In this document: in pieces, positions 62,128 through 64,000 of the stretch
How the letters are laid out: each line of letters starts with the position of its first letter
Numbering within the stretch: the first letter of the stretch is position 1
From: Thermoguttaceae bacterium
GTDB taxonomy: Bacteria; Planctomycetota; Planctomycetia; Pirellulales; Thermoguttaceae
DNA length: 64,000 nucleotides
Reading direction: 5' to 3'
NCBI GenBank assembly: GCA_017939795.1
Contig: JAGBAA010000098.1
Coordinates: 22,981-86,980, forward strand
The notes under the pieces: model-generated
Seen by the model: the letters and a program-made list of their open reading frames with translations, nothing else
Told to the model about the DNA's origin: nothing
Databases searched by the model: none
Made by a program: the position numbers and the translations under genes

Positions 62128-63618
62128 ATGAAAACACACGCCTGTATTGCGTCCATTTTGTTTTTTCTGTCCATTTTCATGCCGATGAAAGCCTTCTGTG
62201 AGGAGGTGAATGTTTCGTTTGTGCGCGGGGCGTGGGATGCGGAGGAGTGGCTGATGGTCCGAAGTCCGCGTTGGGATGTTTCGGGAACGTGGGAGCAGAA
62301 CGCGGACTGCATCTCGAACCGTATTCCGGCCGGCATGACTCCGGAAGAGCAGCTCAGTTCGCCGGAGACGTACGTCAGTATGCTCTACAAAACGCCGTTT
62401 CGGCAGAATTCCGTTTTCCGTACCCGGTGTGCGTTTGATTACCGGATGGCCCCGCTGCTGGTTTTTTCGCGGGAACTTGTTCCGGAGCATCGCGAGCATC
62501 TGGAAGTCGTGCTTTTTGACCGCGGACTGAATCTCTGGCACCATTACTTCGAAGACGGGAAACCGTCCTGGAAGAAGCTGGGATTTCTGGAGACGCCGTT
62601 TTCAGCGGGAGATGTTTACGATCTGTCGGCTGAGATCTTCACGAATGAGAACGGGACGTTCCTTACGATGTCGTGTGCCGGAAAAAGCCTCACGTGCCCC
62701 ATCGACGGCGGGTGGCCGAATGTCTTCTACGCGGGGATCACCGCCTGCGAAGGCCGAAACCGATTCTACGATTTCCGCGTGAGGCCTTTTGTGGGGGCGG
62801 GGAGCGAGCCGGAAGATACCGAGACGACCCGTAAAGCAGGCGACCGCATGGTAAAGACCGTCGACGGCATCGAGTACGCCTTCCGTTGGTGTCCGGCGGG
62901 GACGTTCACGATGGGGGACGAAGAATGCGATGAAACTCCGCACAGCGTGACGTTGACGAAGGGCTTCTGGATGCTCGAGACGGAAGTGACGCAGGCGATG
63001 TGGGAGAGCGTGATGGGAGAAAACCCGAGCTGGTTCAGTACCGAAGGCATAGGTTCCGAAGAAGTTTCCGGCCAGGACACGTTGCGTTTTCCGGTGGAGG
63101 AAGTTAGCTGGGACGACTGCCAGTCCTTTTGCCGTAAACTTTCGGATAAACTTGGCCTGACGGTAAGTCTTCCTGCGGAGGCTCAGTGGGAATACGCGTG
63201 CCGGGCGGGTACGACGACGGCGTATTCGTTTGGTTCGAATGAGTCTGATCTTTGGCGATACGGTAATTACTGCGACGCCAGTAATACAAACGATTTTAAC
63301 TGGCAGGATAAGGCGCATAATGACGGTCACGACAGGACGGCCCCGGTGGCGAGTTACGCTCCGAACGCGTGGGGGCTTTACGATATGCACGGCAACGTTT
63401 GGGAGTGGTGTTCGGACTGGTATGACTCAGACTACTACGCTGAGTCGCCTGCGAGCGACCCGACAGGCCCAACTAGCGGCTCGCTCCGAGTCGACCGCGG
63501 CGGCAGCTGGAGCAGCCTCGCCGAGTGCTGCCGCTCCGCGTTCCGGGACTACTGCGAACCGGGCGCTCGGAGCAACAACCTGGGCTTCCGCATAGTTTTG
63601 GCAGAATCGGACAAGTAA
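62128..63618 (+). CDS. Secreted FGE/SUMF1-fold protein with a hypervariable-looking C-terminus
   Basis: 496 residues with a signal peptide (ACIASILFFLSIFMPMKAFC). Residues about 25-235 form a LamG-like beta domain. Residues 240-496 are an FGE-sulfatase (formylglycine-generating-like, C-type lectin-like) domain: FRWCPAGTFTMGDEE, ETEVTQAMWESVMGENPSWF, LPAEAQWEYACRAGTTT, DMHGNVWEWCSDWY. The final block after RGGSW, normally rich in Asn, reads SSLAECCRSAFRDYCEPGA here. This, the C-ending codons and a downstream hairpin suggest the target gene of a diversity-generating retroelement. A surface binding role is then more likely than enzyme activity. AGAGG lies 7 bases before ATG 62128. Confidence 0.88.
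   Translation: MKTHACIASILFFLSIFMPMKAFCEEVNVSFVRGAWDAEEWLMVRSPRWDVSGTWEQNADCISNRIPAGMTPEEQLSSPETYVSMLYKTPFRQNSVFRTRCAFDYRMAPLLVFSRELVPEHREHLEVVLFDRGLNLWHHYFEDGKPSWKKLGFLETPFSAGDVYDLSAEIFTNENGTFLTMSCAGKSLTCPIDGGWPNVFYAGITACEGRNRFYDFRVRPFVGAGSEPEDTETTRKAGDRMVKTVDGIEYAFRWCPAGTFTMGDEECDETPHSVTLTKGFWMLETEVTQAMWESVMGENPSWFSTEGIGSEEVSGQDTLRFPVEEVSWDDCQSFCRKLSDKLGLTVSLPAEAQWEYACRAGTTTAYSFGSNESDLWRYGNYCDASNTNDFNWQDKAHNDGHDRTAPVASYAPNAWGLYDMHGNVWEWCSDWYDSDYYAESPASDPTGPTSGSLRVDRGGSWSSLAECCRSAFRDYCEPGARSNNLGFRIVLAESDK
63465..63590 (+). other. Candidate DGR variable region (VR)
   Basis: The C-terminal ~42 codons of the FGE-fold gene. Most codons at the positions usually held by Asn end in C or T (AGC, CTC, TGC, TCC, TTC, GAC, TAC, GGC, GCT), as expected if AAC/AAT codons of an adenine-rich template were randomised at A. 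Few A remain, and base use differs sharply from the preceding 450 codons. The template and reverse transcriptase would have to be outside the window. Confidence 0.6.
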
Positions 63619-63640
63619 GCGGAGCGTTCGCCTATGGAGT

Positions 63641-63678
63641 GCGGCAATACGGTCACGGAGTGACCTTTGCCGCTTTTT
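63641..63678 (+). terminator. Strong hairpin after the FGE-fold gene
   Basis: Outer stem GCGGCAA (63641-63647) / TTGCCGC (63667-63673), inner stem GGTCAC (63651-63656) / GTGACC (63660-63665), then TTTTT. It works as an intrinsic terminator; DGR targets also often carry such a hairpin behind the VR. Confidence 0.8.
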
Positions 63679-63748
63679 CATTCGGCGATACAGGCCGCAG
63701 GCCATTCGCCGGGAGTTGGCGTTTCGCGTCAGCCCTTCGCTCTGCCGC

Positions 63749-64000
63749 CCCTCCGAAGGTGGGGAATTTCTTAAAAAGCGACGCGAGACGCGCCGCCTCC
63801 CAGAGCCACCCCTCCGAGGGAGAAGAATTTCTTGAAAAGCGACGCGAGACGCGCCGCCTCCCAGAGCCGCCCCTCCGAGGGAGGAGAATTTCTTGAAAAG
63901 CGACGCGAGACGCGCCTCCTCCCAGAGCCGCCCCTCCGAAGGAGAAGAATTTCTTGAAAAGCGACGCGAGACGCGCCGCCTCCCAGAGCCACCCCTCCGA
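63749..64000. repeat. 61-bp tandem repeat array, continuing past the window end
   Basis: Unit starts at 63749, 63810, 63871, 63932 and 63993 (cut off), exactly 61 bp apart, each opening CCCTCCGA. The units differ at a few bases. As 61 is not a multiple of 3, short open frames here are not genes. The stretch 63679-63748 before it shows nothing. Confidence 0.95.

Noticed and set aside
63771..63992. Small protein genes within the 61-bp repeats
   Set aside because: Frames exist on both strands only because of the repeat; 61 is not divisible by 3 and no start signals are present.
63749..64000. CRISPR array
   Set aside because: Units are directly contiguous and the whole 61 bp is repeated; there are no unique spacers and no cas genes.

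Overview
The window looks like chromosome of a planctomycete, probably an anaerobic or gut-type lineage; this is inferred from gene content, not from a marker gene. The clues are a DUF1559 pseudopilin-like protein, a DUF1598-like protein, an SHD1-plus-BspA-type repeat protein, twin-arginine Gfo/Idh/MocA oxidoreductases, large secreted proteins with NPCBM or cytochrome c domains, a membrane-anchored squalene-cyclase-like toroid protein, separate coaC and coaB genes, and an Na+-pumping NADH:quinone reductase. Nearly all genes are intact, on both strands, and many are single transcription units with a recognisable promoter and terminator.

Layout. 1-2.4 kb: the end of an nqr operon (nqrD partial, nqrE, nqrF). 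2.5-15 kb: mostly secreted or accessory proteins (small membrane protein, TIM-barrel sugar isomerase, tandem GNAT, SHD1/LRR protein, DUF1559 protein, SGNH hydrolase, DUF1598-like protein, and a 1035-residue exo-rhamnogalacturonan-lyase-like protein). 15.4-22.4 kb: malic enzyme, a phospholipid pair (PlsC-like, CdsA-like), a toroid protein and a lone tandem-BMC shell protein. 22.6 kb: an SRP RNA gene. 23-36 kb: a RidA/chorismatase-like protein, a small unknown protein, two Gfo/Idh/MocA oxidoreductases, a coiled-coil protein paired with a ClpB-like AAA+ protein, and a large diheme NPCBM protein resembling the hydrazine synthase alpha family. 36.6 kb: tRNA-Gly(CCC).

37.6-54 kb is the housekeeping core: rpsO-pnp, an NtrB/NtrC-like two-component pair, tpiA, secG, the tightly packed yicC-gmk-rpoZ-coaC-coaB run with several TTG starts and 8-nt overlaps, leuS, a YfgM-like membrane protein and an RluD-type pseudouridine synthase. 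SecG and the YfgM-like protein carry nearly the same 15-residue Ala/Pro/Glu repeat tail. 54-64 kb returns to accessory genes: a lipoprotein, a YghO-like acetyltransferase, a beta-propeller diheme cytochrome, an SDR dehydrogenase, a TraX-like membrane protein, a secreted phosphodiesterase/phosphatase with a LamG-like tail, and a secreted FGE/SUMF1-fold protein.

The most interesting signal is at the right edge. The last ~45 codons of the FGE-fold gene look like the variable region of a diversity-generating retroelement (DGR): Asn-type positions are replaced by varied residues whose codons mostly end in C, base use shifts abruptly, and a strong hairpin follows the stop codon. Any reverse transcriptase and template repeat would lie beyond position 64000. 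A 61-bp tandem repeat runs off the window end. Other points of interest are the orphan BMC-T gene, the coiled-coil/AAA+ pair and the shared repeat tails.
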